Source of the DNA: Ochromonadaceae sp. CCMP2298
Taxonomy: Eukaryota > Sar > Synurophyceae > Ochromonadales > Ochromonadaceae
Length of the DNA stretch: 30,021 nucleotides
Assembly: GCA_026770595.1 (NCBI GenBank)
Contig: MU633679.1
Span: 1-30,021, forward strand
Direction of reading: 5' to 3'
Every line of letters starts with the position of its first letter. Position 1 is the stretch's first letter. The position numbers and the translations under genes were made by a program. Positions 19,383-29,516 of the stretch are shown piece by piece. The notes under the pieces were generated by a model, which was not told the origin of the DNA, made no database searches, and saw nothing but the letters and a program-made list of their open reading frames with translations.

Positions 19383-20119
19383 ACGCAGCTTGCTGGAAGA
19401 AGTAGGCAGCGGGCAGCAAGCAGTTGGCAATCTATGCTACTTCGCTATATCACTTACCACCCCCGTTACCCACCCCCTTAAACCTTAATCCTTACCAACC
19501 CCCTTAACCCCTAATCATTTACCCCTAACCCATAGGACCTGTTCCCCGAGCGCCTGATGCGCACGATCATCTACCCCTCCGACCTGCTCTTCTACGGAGT
19601 GTGGAACATCGCCAAGTGGTTCCTGGACCCCGTAACGGCCGAGAAGGTGAAGCCCATGATGTACTTCTCGGGCCTGGAGCAATTCGTGGATAGGAAACAC
19701 ATCCCCAAGAGCATGGTACGTGTGTGTTGTGTTGAGTGCTGTGTGTTATGTTGAGTATGCTGTGTTGTGATTTATCCTCATCCTTCCCTTCCACCCTCCA
19801 CCCTCTCCCCTCTAACCCTCCACCCTCTTAACCATACCCTCTAACCCATACCCTCCACCTCATACCCTCCACCCTCTCCCCTCCAACCCATCCCCTCTAC
19901 CCTCTACCCTCTACCCTCTACCCTCTACCCTCTACCCTCTACCCTCTACCCTCTGCCCTCTACCCACAGGGGGGCGACGACGACTACGAGTTCAGCCCCG
20001 ACGACTTCGGCGAGCCCTACTCCGAGGAGGTGCTCGAGGCAGCGCGAGCAAAGCAGGAGAGCGCAAAGGAGACCAAGCCCTCTGGCGAGGAGGTCCCTGT
20101 TACAGTGTTCGCCATCTAG
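18828..20119 (+). CDS. CRAL-TRIO (Sec14-like) lipid-binding domain protein
   Basis: Exons 18828-19313, 19536-19715 and 19970-20119 are GT-AG, phase 0, giving 271 residues. Residues 65-245 form a CRAL-TRIO fold: GVDKEGRPLLIFRSRF, SKYTLLFDRTEHKGEN, the PERLMRTIIYPSDLLFYGVW helix-strand, KVKPMMYFSGLEQF and the end MGGDDDYEF, which corresponds to the GG-x-Y turn of Sec14-like proteins. An N-terminal helical segment (CRAL-TRIO N-like) precedes it, and an acidic/Lys-rich tail follows. Such proteins move or present phosphoinositides, sterols, tocopherol or other lipids between membranes; the ligand cannot be told here. The ATG at 18828 is the first in a frame that is open further upstream from a TTG. 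It is divergent from GPALPP1. Confidence 0.8.
19354..19380. repeat. (GT)n microsatellite in CRAL-TRIO intron 1
   Basis: About twelve GT dinucleotides lie roughly 40 bp after the donor at 19314. Confidence 0.85.
19797..19966. repeat. CCCTCTA heptamer array in CRAL-TRIO intron 2
   Basis: Degenerate CCCTCCA and CCCTCTAACCCAT variants (19797-19890) grade into about ten regular CCCTCTA heptamers (19893-19965), which lead directly into the acceptor CCCACAG at 19969. The period equals that of plant and algal telomere repeats (CCCTAAA) but the unit differs. Confidence 0.8.
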
Positions 20120-20517
20120 GACAGGGATTTAAACGAAAACACTCTACACACCCTACCCTTAACAGCTAGAGCATGTTATCATACTAGACAGTAGTACACT
20201 ACCTAACTAACCAGAGGAAGAATAATATTCGCTGACCAAGGGCAAACCTCTTTCATTATTTTGGATTCAATGTGGTAAAACAATTTAGGGCAAAGGGCTA
20301 AGTTATAACAAAAGGGGGCCCGGCCTGGGAATATTGGGCGGTTGGAAGACAAGCCAAACCAAAAAAAGAGGAGGATGGATTGTTCCTGCATCCAATCCGA
20401 GGCGTATGTGGATTTCACAATGCGCAGAAGGAAACAGCCGACGTCTGCTGCTCTCCAGTTGAGACCTGCCGAACTGAGCCACAGGCACAACTCACCCGGC
20501 ACCCAGTTCTGAAGAGG
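20120..20517. other. Intergenic region between CRAL-TRIO and LIS1
   Basis: Both flanking genes are on the plus strand. The first 100 bp are AT-rich and suit a 3' end; the rest would carry the LIS1 promoter and leader. The LIS1 frame is open upstream to 20380, but those codons do not resemble LIS1, which starts at 20518. Confidence 0.5.
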
Positions 20518-22159
20518 ATGTCTCTGCTTCTCACGGACAGGCAGAGAGTCGACCTCAACAACTCCATCCTGGACTATCTCCTCTCACAACCAGATGTGTT
20601 CCAGGCGAGTGCAGCTGCATTCCAGCAGGAGGCCGGAGTCACCATGGAGGGCGGATCAAGCAAAGGACTGCTGGAGAAGAAGTGGACATCAGTAGTGAGG
20701 CTGCAGAGGAAAGTTATGGAGCTCGAGGCAAAGGTGGAGACAATGCAACATAGAGGAATAGGCGAAGAGGTGGCGGCGAAGGTGAGCATGGGGGACTCGA
20801 AGATGCTGCCCCGGCCGCCTGCGAAGAAGTCCATGAGCGGGCACCGTGCCGGCGTGACAGCCGTCGCCACGCACCCTGTGTACAGCTTCTTCGCCTCGGG
20901 CTCTGAGGACTGCACCATCCGCATGTGGGACCACGAGACCTGCCAGTACGAGCGCACCTTAAAGGGACACACAGGCTCCATTACGGGCCTGGCGTTCGAC
21001 TCCCGCGGCTCTGTGCTGGCCTCCTGCAGCGCAGACATGAGCGCCAAACTGTGGGACATGAGCACCTTCACCTGCTCGAAGACGCTCAAAGGACACGACC
21101 ACACCATATCTGGCATAGCCTTCTTGCCCTCAGGCGACCAGATGCTGACCTGCTCTCGCGATCATACGTCCAAACTGTGGGAGGTGTCTACAGGCTTCTG
21201 TCTGCGCACGTATGCCGCACATTCGGACTGGGTGAAGTGCCTCTCCATCAGCCTGGATGGGCGGAACTTCTCCTCAGGCAGCGTGGACCACACAATCATC
21301 GTGTGGGAGGTGGGCAGCTCGCAGCCCCTGCAGACTTTGCGTGGGCACGAGCATGTGGTAGAGTCGGTGTGCTATGGAAAGCGACCCCGAGACGCGGCGG
21401 CGATAATGGCATCGGAGGGCGTTGGTTCTCCGGGCAGCGTTGTAGCGGTAAGGAAACTGAGTAGTCTTGGGAGTGCGGGGACCTCTTATGCATACAAAAA
21501 CCTTTCACTCTAGCGTCCTCACTCTTTTCTGAGTTACATGTTTCACGCATCATCTTTAATGCTTCACACTCCACACTCCATACCCCACGCCCTACGCTCC
21601 ATACTCCACACTTCAAACAGGAGGATTATAGTTATCTAGCGTCTGGGTCCAGAGACCGGTCAGTACGGCTGTGGGACCCCCTTAGCGGCGCCTGCTTGAC
21701 GGTCTTCGCAGCGCACGAGAACTGGGTGCGCTGTGTGATCTTCCACCCCTCCTACAAGTACCTGTTGAGCTGCTCGGACGACAAGACTATCCGAGTGCTG
21801 GATATAAAGGTGAGTAGACGCATTACTTGCATTGGACCCTATGTTCACTATCCCCAACCCCCACTACCCCCACATAACACCATACCCCCACCCCCCATAT
21901 ACCCACTAACTTATACTCTTATGTCCCTAACCACACCTCCATTCTTCATACTCACACTATATCTGCATTCCTGAATCTCTGCATCTCTGCATCTCCTCTC
22001 ATATCTTTACCTGTGTCTGTGCTCCAGGAGGGGAGGTGTATGCGCACTCTGGCAGAGGCGCACGGGCACTTCGTCACATCGCTCAGCATGAGCATCTCCT
22101 ACCCCGTGCTCGTCTCGGGTGGCGTGGACAAAAACGTCAATATATGGAGCTGCGTGTAA
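20518..22159 (+). CDS. PAFAH1B1: LIS1 / PAFAH1B1 dynein regulator (LisH plus seven WD40 repeats)
   Basis: Exons 20518-21447, 21621-21809 and 22028-22159 (phase 0) encode 416 residues, against about 410 in animals. The LisH motif is at residues 5-40 ([20 protein letters not shown]), then a short coiled coil (52-82, [20 protein letters not shown]), then seven WD40 blades from residue 104. Blades are marked by GHRAGV...IRMWD, GHTGSI...AKLWD, GHDHTI...SKLWE, AHSDWV...IIVWE, GHEHVV...VRLWD, AHENWV...IRVLD and AHGHFV...VNIWS. LIS1 binds the dynein motor domain and tunes microtubule attachment and transport, so dynein is expected in this organism. Blade 5 carries an insertion of about 25 residues after [10 protein letters not shown], before the exon 1 boundary. 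The ATG at 20518 matches the usual LIS1 start, and the stop at 22157 lies 51 bp from that of LENG8. Confidence 0.93.
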
Positions 22160-22210
22160 ATTTGCCATTAAACCCATTAAACAACAGCCGAAATTGCCAT
22201 TAAACCACAG
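22160..22210. terminator. 51-bp tail-to-tail spacer shared by LIS1 and LENG8
   Basis: The two stop codons face each other. The spacer holds two copies of TGCCATTAAACC. There is almost no room for separate 3' UTRs, so the transcripts very likely overlap in antisense. Confidence 0.5.
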
Positions 22211-24469
22211 CTACAATAGCAGTTTTGTCTCTGTCACGAGGGCAGACACGTCCACTACTGAGTCCTTCGTGTTCCACACCCACCGCTCTCGGTCCTTCTC
22301 AATTTTGCAGCCCACCTTCTGCATAAACTCCAGACCTATATGCTTATCCGTGAATGCCAGCTCCTTCAGCACGAAGTCCGCCTCCACCGAAGGCTTGTAC
22401 ACCTTGCAGATCTTCACCAGCGTGGTGGCCCTCAGGTTCTCCACCATCAGGTCCAAAATGTACGTACCCATATTGGGGGTCTTGAGGTACAGCTGGAAGA
22501 ACGAGTGGTAGTTGTCGGCCTGCAATGCTTGCCGGATTTTCAACGCGTGCGCTACAGCGGGGTCGCTAATTTTTGCAGCGGATGATTTTTTGTGTTTTTT
22601 GCGTTAGTGGAGGTAGAAGGTGAACAGGCGGATACTGGGTGTCGAGTGTAACACACACACATATACTACACATATACTACACATATACTACATATACACA
22701 TGCACATATACATGCACATACCTCATGGCTTCTGGCTTCAGCGTGCTCATCAGATGCGCCAGGTCCGAGCTGCCTGCGGTGTACTTCTTGTTCCCCCGCA
22801 GGTACACATAGTACAGCACCCTATAGGCCGTGAACTCCATCTCGCTACCCTTCAACCCAGAGGCGTAGAGGTGCTTGAGCTGCGTCTGGCACTGGTTGTA
22901 CTCGTTCATATCGTCGCTCTCGAGGGCCACGCGGGCGTGCGTCTCGTACACGTGGACGGTGAAGTCTGCGGTATGTGGTACGTGGTACGTCAAATGTGGA
23001 ATATGTAATGTGTGTAATATGTAATATGTGATATGGGAGGTTAAGGAAATTAATCGGTGAAAGAGATATCAGTGTGTCGGGAGGCATCGCGAAGTAGGAG
23101 AAAGCTTACCGTTCTGTATGTGCTGCACAGTGAGGTCCTGTCGCATCGACTTCAGCTGGGAGCACATGTAGACATAGTCCACCACGCCCTCTGCCCACTT
23201 CTTCTTAATCAGCTGCACAGTCTTGCGCAGCACCTGCTCGGGCCGCACCACAGAGGGCAGCGGCGCCTGTGTCAAACGCAGGTATTCCTTCTCCAACTTC
23301 TGGCAAATGCCCACTATCTTCAAGCTATCTGGATCAAAATCACCCGAACTGTTCTGCTTAACCACCTTCTTCACCTTTTTCACCCTCTGAGTCATGGTAG
23401 GGGCCTCCTTGAAGCGGTTCGCGCGATTCAGGCGCATCGCTGCCTCTTCCGGGGTGTCCAGCCTATCCACGCCTTCGAATATGTCCGACGTCAGGGCAGA
23501 GCTTACCTTCCTCGAATCCTTATCCTCGAAGCGAGACTTGCGCTTCTTGTCGCTGGGTCCATATATAGTTTCAGGTTCTTTCCTCTTCTTCCCCCCTTGC
23601 GTCCCTTGTCTCTCTGCATTAACCTGACCGCCTAGATTGACGTAACTTCCTAGATTGGTGGTCCCTTGGAACTGTGCGCTTGCGTAGTTACTAGTTGCCT
23701 GCTGCTGGTACTGCTGTTGCTGTTGTTGCTGTCTCTGTTGCTGTTGCTGCAGCTGCTGCGGGGACATGTATACAGGCACTGCTTCTAGATCCCACCGGTG
23801 CACCTGCAGTCTCCCCTCTGCTGTTACCTTCGCCACCTGCTTCTGCAGTTCAGCACTCACGTAAGTACGCTCCTCCAAGTTGTTGCAGCTGGCGAAGGCC
23901 CTTTTCACGTAGTCTTTTAGAGAGTTGGGCTGGCTGGGCGGGGGCGCTCTGGCTGACATACCTGGCATGGTCATTGCATCGACAGTCACTTGGGGCGCCA
24001 CAAAGCGAGACTTGTTCGGCTTCTTTACACCGAAAGTGCTCGAGGCAGGGACCAGACCCACACCGTGTGAGTAGGAGGGGGGCGCGGAGGGGGGCGGGGG
24101 AGGGGGGGGATACATGGACATGGGCAGGGACCCATTCGCCGCAGCGAAACTGTAGGCCCCTGGCCATGGTGCGGAAATAGAGCGAGACATACCTGTTATG
24201 GGGCCTTGAATGATGGCACTCGCGTAGCTAGCGTGCGGTCCTGGCTGTACAGGAGGAGCAGCTGTAACAGCAGCGCTGCCTTGGTACATCTGCTGGTACA
24301 TAAGCTGATACTGTGAGCTGGCAGCTGGCTGAGTTACAGCAGGCGCTGCTAACACTCGCGGTTTATAGCTGGGCGGGGGCGGGGGGGGCGGGATCGAAAA
24401 TGATGGCCGCGGGACAATCGCCTCGACGACGGAGGCGCACCAGTGGGGCTCCGCACCCGCATCACCCAT
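22211..24469 (-). CDS. LENG8: LENG8/THP3-like SAC3-domain protein
   Basis: Exons 24469-23110, 22965-22722 and 22565-22211 give 652 residues. Junctions are AAC G|GTAAGC to CAG|AC and ATG AG|GTATGT to TTAG|C. The C-terminal half is a SAC3/GANP-family PCI-like domain and aligns with LENG8 almost word for word: VGICQKLEKEYLRLTQAP, SMRQDLTVQHIQND, FTVHVYETHARVALES, EYNQCQTQLKHLYASG, FTAYRVLYYVYLR, SDPAVAHALKIRQAL and NYHSFFQLYL. LENG8/THP3 proteins act in nuclear mRNA processing and export. The N-terminal half is low complexity: proline runs, a polyQ block (about residues 240-265, QQLQQQQQRQQQ) and a basic stretch GGKKRKEPE. The start is the ATG at 24469 (MGDAGAEPHW); the longer open frame begins at a GTG. 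Intron 2 (22721-22566) contains an ACATATACT repeat and a CTAAC branch-like element. Confidence 0.88.
22650..22718. repeat. ACATATACT / CACATATACATG repeat in LENG8 intron 2
   Basis: Several copies of ACATATACTAC and of CATGCACATATA lie directly next to the donor at 22721 (minus strand). Confidence 0.7.
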
Positions 24470-24884
24470 CTTCAACGCAGGGAAAAGATTCTGCGGAGAG
24501 CCGATCTCGAAGAACACTGACTCGTAGGAGCCCCTGGCTGCAACTGGAAGCCAACGCTCAGAAAGCACACAAGCAGAATGCCAAAGAGAGATTTTAGTTC
24601 CCAGATTCCTTCGTCCTTGTCTAGTCCCCTGTTGTTACAACAACCCTTTCCCTCCGCAAATTCAAACACCGGCCAAGCCCAAAGGCGGCGTGTCAGCAGT
24701 ATCTGGCGATGATCGCCAGTTGTTCTTCTGTTGTAGAGGGTGATCATCATAAAGAGGATCGGCCACTCGTGATTCTGAAATCGTCCAGCCGCTGGCGGAG
24801 CAGTCGAGAGTTTTCGGGCGGCGCAATCTTCGGCGTTCCGCTGCCAGTCTCCCAGCGCCCTTCGAATTACAGCTCCGAAAGAAA
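24470..24884. promoter_or_regulatory. Divergent promoter region of LENG8 and the CXC gene
   Basis: This is 415 bp between the two divergent ATGs, with no supported gene of its own. The minus-strand ORF through it starts at GTG and continues LENG8 upstream without family resemblance. No TATA box or other defined element is evident. Confidence 0.45.
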
Positions 24885-27084
24885 ATGAGTGCAAACTCGC
24901 ACCAGAGTCCGACCAAACAAATTCGCACCATGGCGTCCGCCCATCCTGGTATGTTTACTGCGCGCTTTACCAATTTCTCTGCCGCAATTAATTGAACCCA
25001 CTGCTTTTTCTGTTCCCAAGCCCCAGGCACTTACGAAGACCCCGCGACAATGCTGCAGTGGGCAGCGTCCCCCCTCTGTGGGTTTGACTACTACAGCCCC
25101 GAAGGCAGCAATCTTTCATTCACCATGACCTCGCCGCCGCCTTGCGTGTTTACCCACGGGACGGCGGAAGTCGTGGCCCACCAGTATTCCGCGGAGCACT
25201 TGAACTCCTCCTTCTCTCCCTCGATCTTCTCCCCCACCGAAAAGACCGGAATCAGACTCCCCAAGAAGAGAGACGTCTACCGCGACCCCGCCCTGATGGG
25301 GAACGGCATCGCGGGCATGGCGGCCAGTGCTGCTCTGTCGCCCGTCAGTAGACCGGAGAGTAGGAACAGCGTGGACATGCAAGCCCTAGCCCTGTAAGTG
25401 GGACAGAGGACAGTGACAATACCGCTTCATTGTTGTACTCTAACCTTCCCTTCCCTCTTTCATTATCGTACTATTACCTTTCCCTTCTAGGCTCGAGTCT
25501 CCTCACATCGGACTGTGGGGGCGCGTGCAAGACGCCCTGGGTGTGAGCAGTATGGGCATGGGCAGTAGCATGCACATGGGCAGTAGTAGCAACTGCAGCA
25601 GCAGTTCCAGCGCCGGCAAGAGGACATCTCCCGTGTTCCACGCGCTCATCCCTGAGAATTATGTTCACACACGGATGCAGATAGACAGCACCGAGAGTGC
25701 AGAGCCCGCTCCTCAGCCCAAGGGCAGCGCCCGGAAGTCTAAGGCTAAGAAGAGTCCTGGAGACAGCGCGTTGAAGGCGAAGAAAACTCCCGAGGCACGC
25801 GAGGCGGAACCCGATATGGAGGAGGCGGAGGAGGAGCGAGGAACAGCCAAATCACGCGCATCCAAGAAGAAAAAGGCCCCCTATGTGTCCCCCGATAGCT
25901 CGCTAGATACAGACAGCAGTGCCAGTATGGTCAGCGCTGACGATGTGTTGGGCAGTCCGGATGGTGCGGTGGAGGTGGTGGTGGGCGCTATCCGCAGCAG
26001 TAAGTTCGGCGTGACGTCGGCCACCCAGGCCACACCCTCGGCCCGGGATGTGCGGGTGACGACCCTGATATCTACCGGGGTTAGGGCGAAGACCTTGCCG
26101 CTCGAGACGTACGACCTAGCGCAGCACTATCCCAAGGGCAAGGCGCCCAGGACCAGCACGCCGCGCACGCCGGGTACCACCGTCTGCAACTGCAAGAAGT
26201 CCAAGTGCCTCAAATTGTACTGCGACTGCTTCGCCGTGCTAAACTACTGCGACGCCAGCTGCAACTGCCACGACTGCTGCAACAGCACGGAGCGCGAGTC
26301 CGTGCGCCAGGAGGCCATTCGGGCCACCAAGGACCGCAACGCCTTCGCCTTCCAGACCAAGATCAACGAGAAGGAGCAGCACTCTACGGGCTGCCACTGC
26401 AAGAACTCCGCGTGTTTGAAGAAATACTGCGAGTGCTTCACGGGCGCAGCTTTCTGCGGCACCAACTGCAAGTGCCAAGCCTGCTTGAACTTCAGCGGCT
26501 CCGAGGACCTAGCCAAGGCACGCTCCAACAACCGCGAGGACGGCTCTAGCCGGAAAAGGAAAGAGAGCCCCTCCAGCGTGGCCTTCGTGGACAGCGTGGA
26601 GAAGGGTGGGGAGGAGATGGATGTGTCGAGATCGGACAGTGTGGAGAGTTCCATGGAGGACGATTATCCAAAGGTCAAGACGGAGGGCGCGATCACGCCT
26701 CTGAGCGCGGTGCACAACGGCGTGCTGGTCAGCTCCTACTCCTCCGGCGAGTCCCCCATGGACGGACAAGCCGCAAAGCGCCACAAAGGCGATAACACGC
26801 CTCTGGAGACGCGGCGGCGCACCAAGAAGTCCCCGCCCTCTGCAGCCTCAACCTCTGCGGCCTCTGCGAGCGTGGACTCCGCGGACAAGTCGAAGTCCAA
26901 GAAGCAGGTGAAGTTCAACGTTCACCCCCTCGTCTACCCCTTCTTCGGGCCCAACCTGCCCGAGGTGACAAAGGTCGTGGCGCTCAAGGTGCTGGAGTGC
27001 TGCGCGGGCAAGGACATCTACAGCATGTCGCAGCTGAACTCCGACTGGAACACCGCGGTGCATGACGACGCCATATGGGACTGA
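24885..27084 (+). CDS. Tesmin/TSO1/LIN54-type CXC DNA-binding protein with C-terminal F-box-like motif
   Basis: Exons 24885-24948, 25027-25393 and 25491-27084 give 674 residues. Two cysteine-rich CXC motifs are seen: CNCKKSKCLKLYCDCF (about residues 376-415) and CHCKNSACLKKYCECF (about 445-480), joined by a basic/polar linker with RATKDRNAFAFQTKI. This pair is the CRC domain, which binds CHR-like TTYGAA promoter elements in cell-cycle and developmental regulators such as LIN54 and TSO1. Lys/Ser/Glu-rich disordered segments flank it, with a possible nuclear signal at SSRKRKES. The last 45 residues (EVTKVVALKVLECC, then KDIYSMSQLNSDWNTAVHDD, ending AIWD) resemble an F-box helix bundle. The exon 2 acceptor may be at 25020 or 25026, six bases apart and frame neutral. 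The start at 24885 gives MSANSHQSPTKQIR; an ATG at 24930 is a second choice. The target genes are unknown. Confidence 0.82.
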
Positions 27085-27479
27085 AGGAACGAATTTGCAA
27101 CGAATTTGCGAATGTGAAGCGAATTAGCAACAACGCAACGCCGAGCCCGGATTCCCATAAAAGTGGACAGAGGACAACTAGATAGTGGACAGCTCATAGT
27201 GGCCCCCAGACTAGCATATCTAGTGATTTTATTTTGCACATGACTTTCTCAGGCTAACCTTTAGGGCACTTAATCTTATTTCCACAAGTGTCTAAACAAA
27301 AAAAGGTTTTGAAAAGGTTTGAACAGTTTAGGTGTGTTTATTTACAATCAGCTATAATGTGAGTGTCCATGAGCAGAGGGTGGAGACATGTAACAGTGTG
27401 TTGGAACTTGCTGTCTACCCTCTAGGCACCAACTTCCTACCTCCACTTGTACCTCCACTTCTTCTAACCCCACTTCCCC
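27085..27479. other. Convergent intergenic region, no gene seen
   Basis: It lies between the stops of the CXC gene and the DNAJC8-like gene. It is AT-rich at 27200-27360 with an A-run and TTTATTTTG/GTTTATTTAC text suited to 3' processing. Near 27101-27131 the GAATTTGC and GCAAC motifs recur. Confidence 0.6.
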
Positions 27480-29049
27480 CTACTTCCACGACTTCTTCCA
27501 GGTCTCCGTCTTGGCCTGTCCGTGCAAAGTCTCCTCCCTGTGCTCCTCCTTGAAGCTGCTCGCCTTGACCTTCTTGCTGCCCGGGTCCGTCTGGAAGTCC
27601 CTCCAGTTGCCGATGCGCTTAAGGAGGTATGGATAATATAAGTGGGGATTTTTGTAAATGTTTGTAGGTGTACATGTGTATATGTGTATAATATGCTTGT
27701 TTGTACCTTGTCTCTGCGGTTGTCCTCGGTCCAGCTCTTGTCGAACTCCATGGCCTTGATCAGCTTCTGGTGCTCCGCCGCCTCCTGCATCTTGTCCCGA
27801 GCACTGTAGTTGCGCAGGTTCGCCTCGCTGCGCCGACGCATTGCCTCGATCTCTGCAGGGGGATAGGGGAATGGGGGGAATAGGAATCAGCATGGAATCA
27901 GGGGAGACAGGGGAGACAGGGAAAATCAGATGACCGCTCAGGGTAGAGGTGCCGCATGCAGAAGAGCGTACCTGCGAAGTGCTTCATGGCCTCTCTGTTC
28001 ACCTCCTCGTCAAAGTCCCCCAAGTCCGTGTCTTTTTTACCCCCCTTCAGCAGCCCCCGGCGGGTTTTTTTGACCTCCATTTCCACTCCCTCCATATGCA
28101 TCAGTATGTTCTTCTTCAACGATTCATCTGTGAGCTTCGCGTATGCGTCCTTGACTGCCTCGAAGGCGTCTCGGGCGTTGGGCACATCTCGCAGCCGATC
28201 GGGGTGCACCTTGAGGGACATCTTGCGAAACCGCTGCTTGATGTCTTCCTCCGTGGCGTCCCAGCCCAGCTGCAGGACGGCGAAGGGGTTGAGGTTGCGC
28301 CACTCGCAGTGCCGGCCGGTCAGTCGATCGAATTGGGCGCGCCCCTCGCCTAGGTCCTGCGTGGCATATTTCTCCGTCAGGGCGCTCTCGTCCCGACCCT
28401 CCTTCTCCTCCACCGCCACCTTTGGGGGCTCTTTCTCTACCTTCTCGGCCGGAGCGACTTCCGAGAAGAAGCTGGCCAGCAGGTCGTCCTCTGCGTTGTC
28501 GTTCTTGGGTGCGTCCTCAGCCTCAGCGGCGGCTAATGCCTCTTTCTCTCGTGTCCGCTTCTCCTCCGCTTCCTTCTTCAGCTCCCCCCTGCGCTTTATC
28601 ATAGCCTCCTCCGAGGCCCTCTCTATCTTGCCCATCTCACACTTGGCCTTCTTGTCCGCCTCGTGGGCCTCCTGGCAGGACTTCAGAGAGGCCCAGAGAG
28701 CCTTGCCGTTGGGGTCCAGCTCAATGCCCTTCTTGAAAGAATCCTCCCCAGCGTCAAACCGCTTCAGCCCCTGCTGCGCCGCACCCAAACGACCATAGCC
28801 CTTCGCCCAGTCTGGGGCCAATTCGACGCACTTCTCGGCATCCTTGAGCGCCTTGCTCTTGGAGTCGTCCTTCATATAGGCAGCAGAGCGGTTGCTGTAG
28901 AAGACATGGTTGTCTGGATCCAGGTCGATCGCCTGCGAGAAGTAACTGATCGCGCCCTTGACGTCGCCAGCCTGGAACGCTTCATTGCCCTGGTCCTTGA
29001 GCGAGTTGGCGAGCACTTTGTAGTCGTCCCCCTCCTCATCGTCCTCCAT
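27480..29049 (-). CDS. DNAJC8: DNAJC8-like J-domain protein with N-terminal TPR repeats
   Basis: Exons 29049-27972, 27852-27707 and 27617-27480 give 453 residues. Three TPR motifs (about residues 8-115) read SLKDQGNEAFQAGDVKGAIS, VFYSNRSAAYMKDD and YGRLGAAQQGLKRFDAG, of the Hsp70/Hsp90-adaptor (STI1-like) class. A charged helical linker follows, then the J domain (about 255-315): LNPFAVLQLGWDATEEDIKQ and KVHPD, with the HPD tripeptide that stimulates Hsp70. Downstream, EEVNREAMKHFAEIEAMR and RIGNWRDFQTDPGSKK match the DNAJC8/SPF31 tail, a family found with spliceosomal proteins. Usual DNAJC8 is about 250 residues and has no TPR. The start at 29049 (MEDDEEGDDYKV) was chosen because the frame open to 29262 begins at TTG. 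The last intron ends in TTAAG rather than CAG or TAG. Confidence 0.82.
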
Positions 29050-29516
29050 CGTACTAAGATCGAGCAAGTGCTGCAAGGAGGTGTGAGCGGGGATGGGTCT
29101 CTCCTCTAGAGCAGTGCTTGGCCTGCTGGACGCTACTGAGAGCCTCTGCGACCTCTGCGGCTGAACACTTCGAGTCCCCTTCTGGCGGAACTGTGAGATA
29201 GACGGCAGGGAGGAGCCCTCCCTGGCATCCCCATCCACTTGTGCTTGGTCTCCCTCACCCAAAAGGGCACAAAAAGACCCTGACCTATTTTATAGAGGAA
29301 GTACAAAATAACCCGCAAAAAATCCAGTAAAGCCATTCCACCCAAGACGGTTACGGCAGATGAACCAGGGGCAGATGAGATACGTAAGTTAGGATAAAAA
29401 GTCTACGCTCGCAATCTCACAATCCCGGAATCTCTGCACAAGTGTGAGTGCCCAGGGACCAGACTTCGGTATTCCGCACTTCGTTCCCCCCTCCATTCAA
29501 AGTGCGAGAGCGGGCG
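29050..29516. promoter_or_regulatory. Divergent intergenic region
   Basis: This is 467 bp between the ATGs of the DNAJC8-like gene (minus) and the right-edge ORF (plus). The minus-strand frame stays open to 29262, but from a TTG and with Ser/Arg/Gln-rich sequence that I treat as leader. No further gene was seen. Confidence 0.4.

Noticed and set aside
24136-24190. Possible 44-bp intron in LENG8 (GTATGT...CTACAG)
   Set aside because: Removing it would break the frame, and the unspliced frame continues cleanly.
27956-28798. Long plus-strand ORF (280 codons)
   Set aside because: It is antisense to the TPR-J gene. Its Ser-rich composition reflects the complement of Lys/Glu-rich codons, and the sense strand has clear domains.
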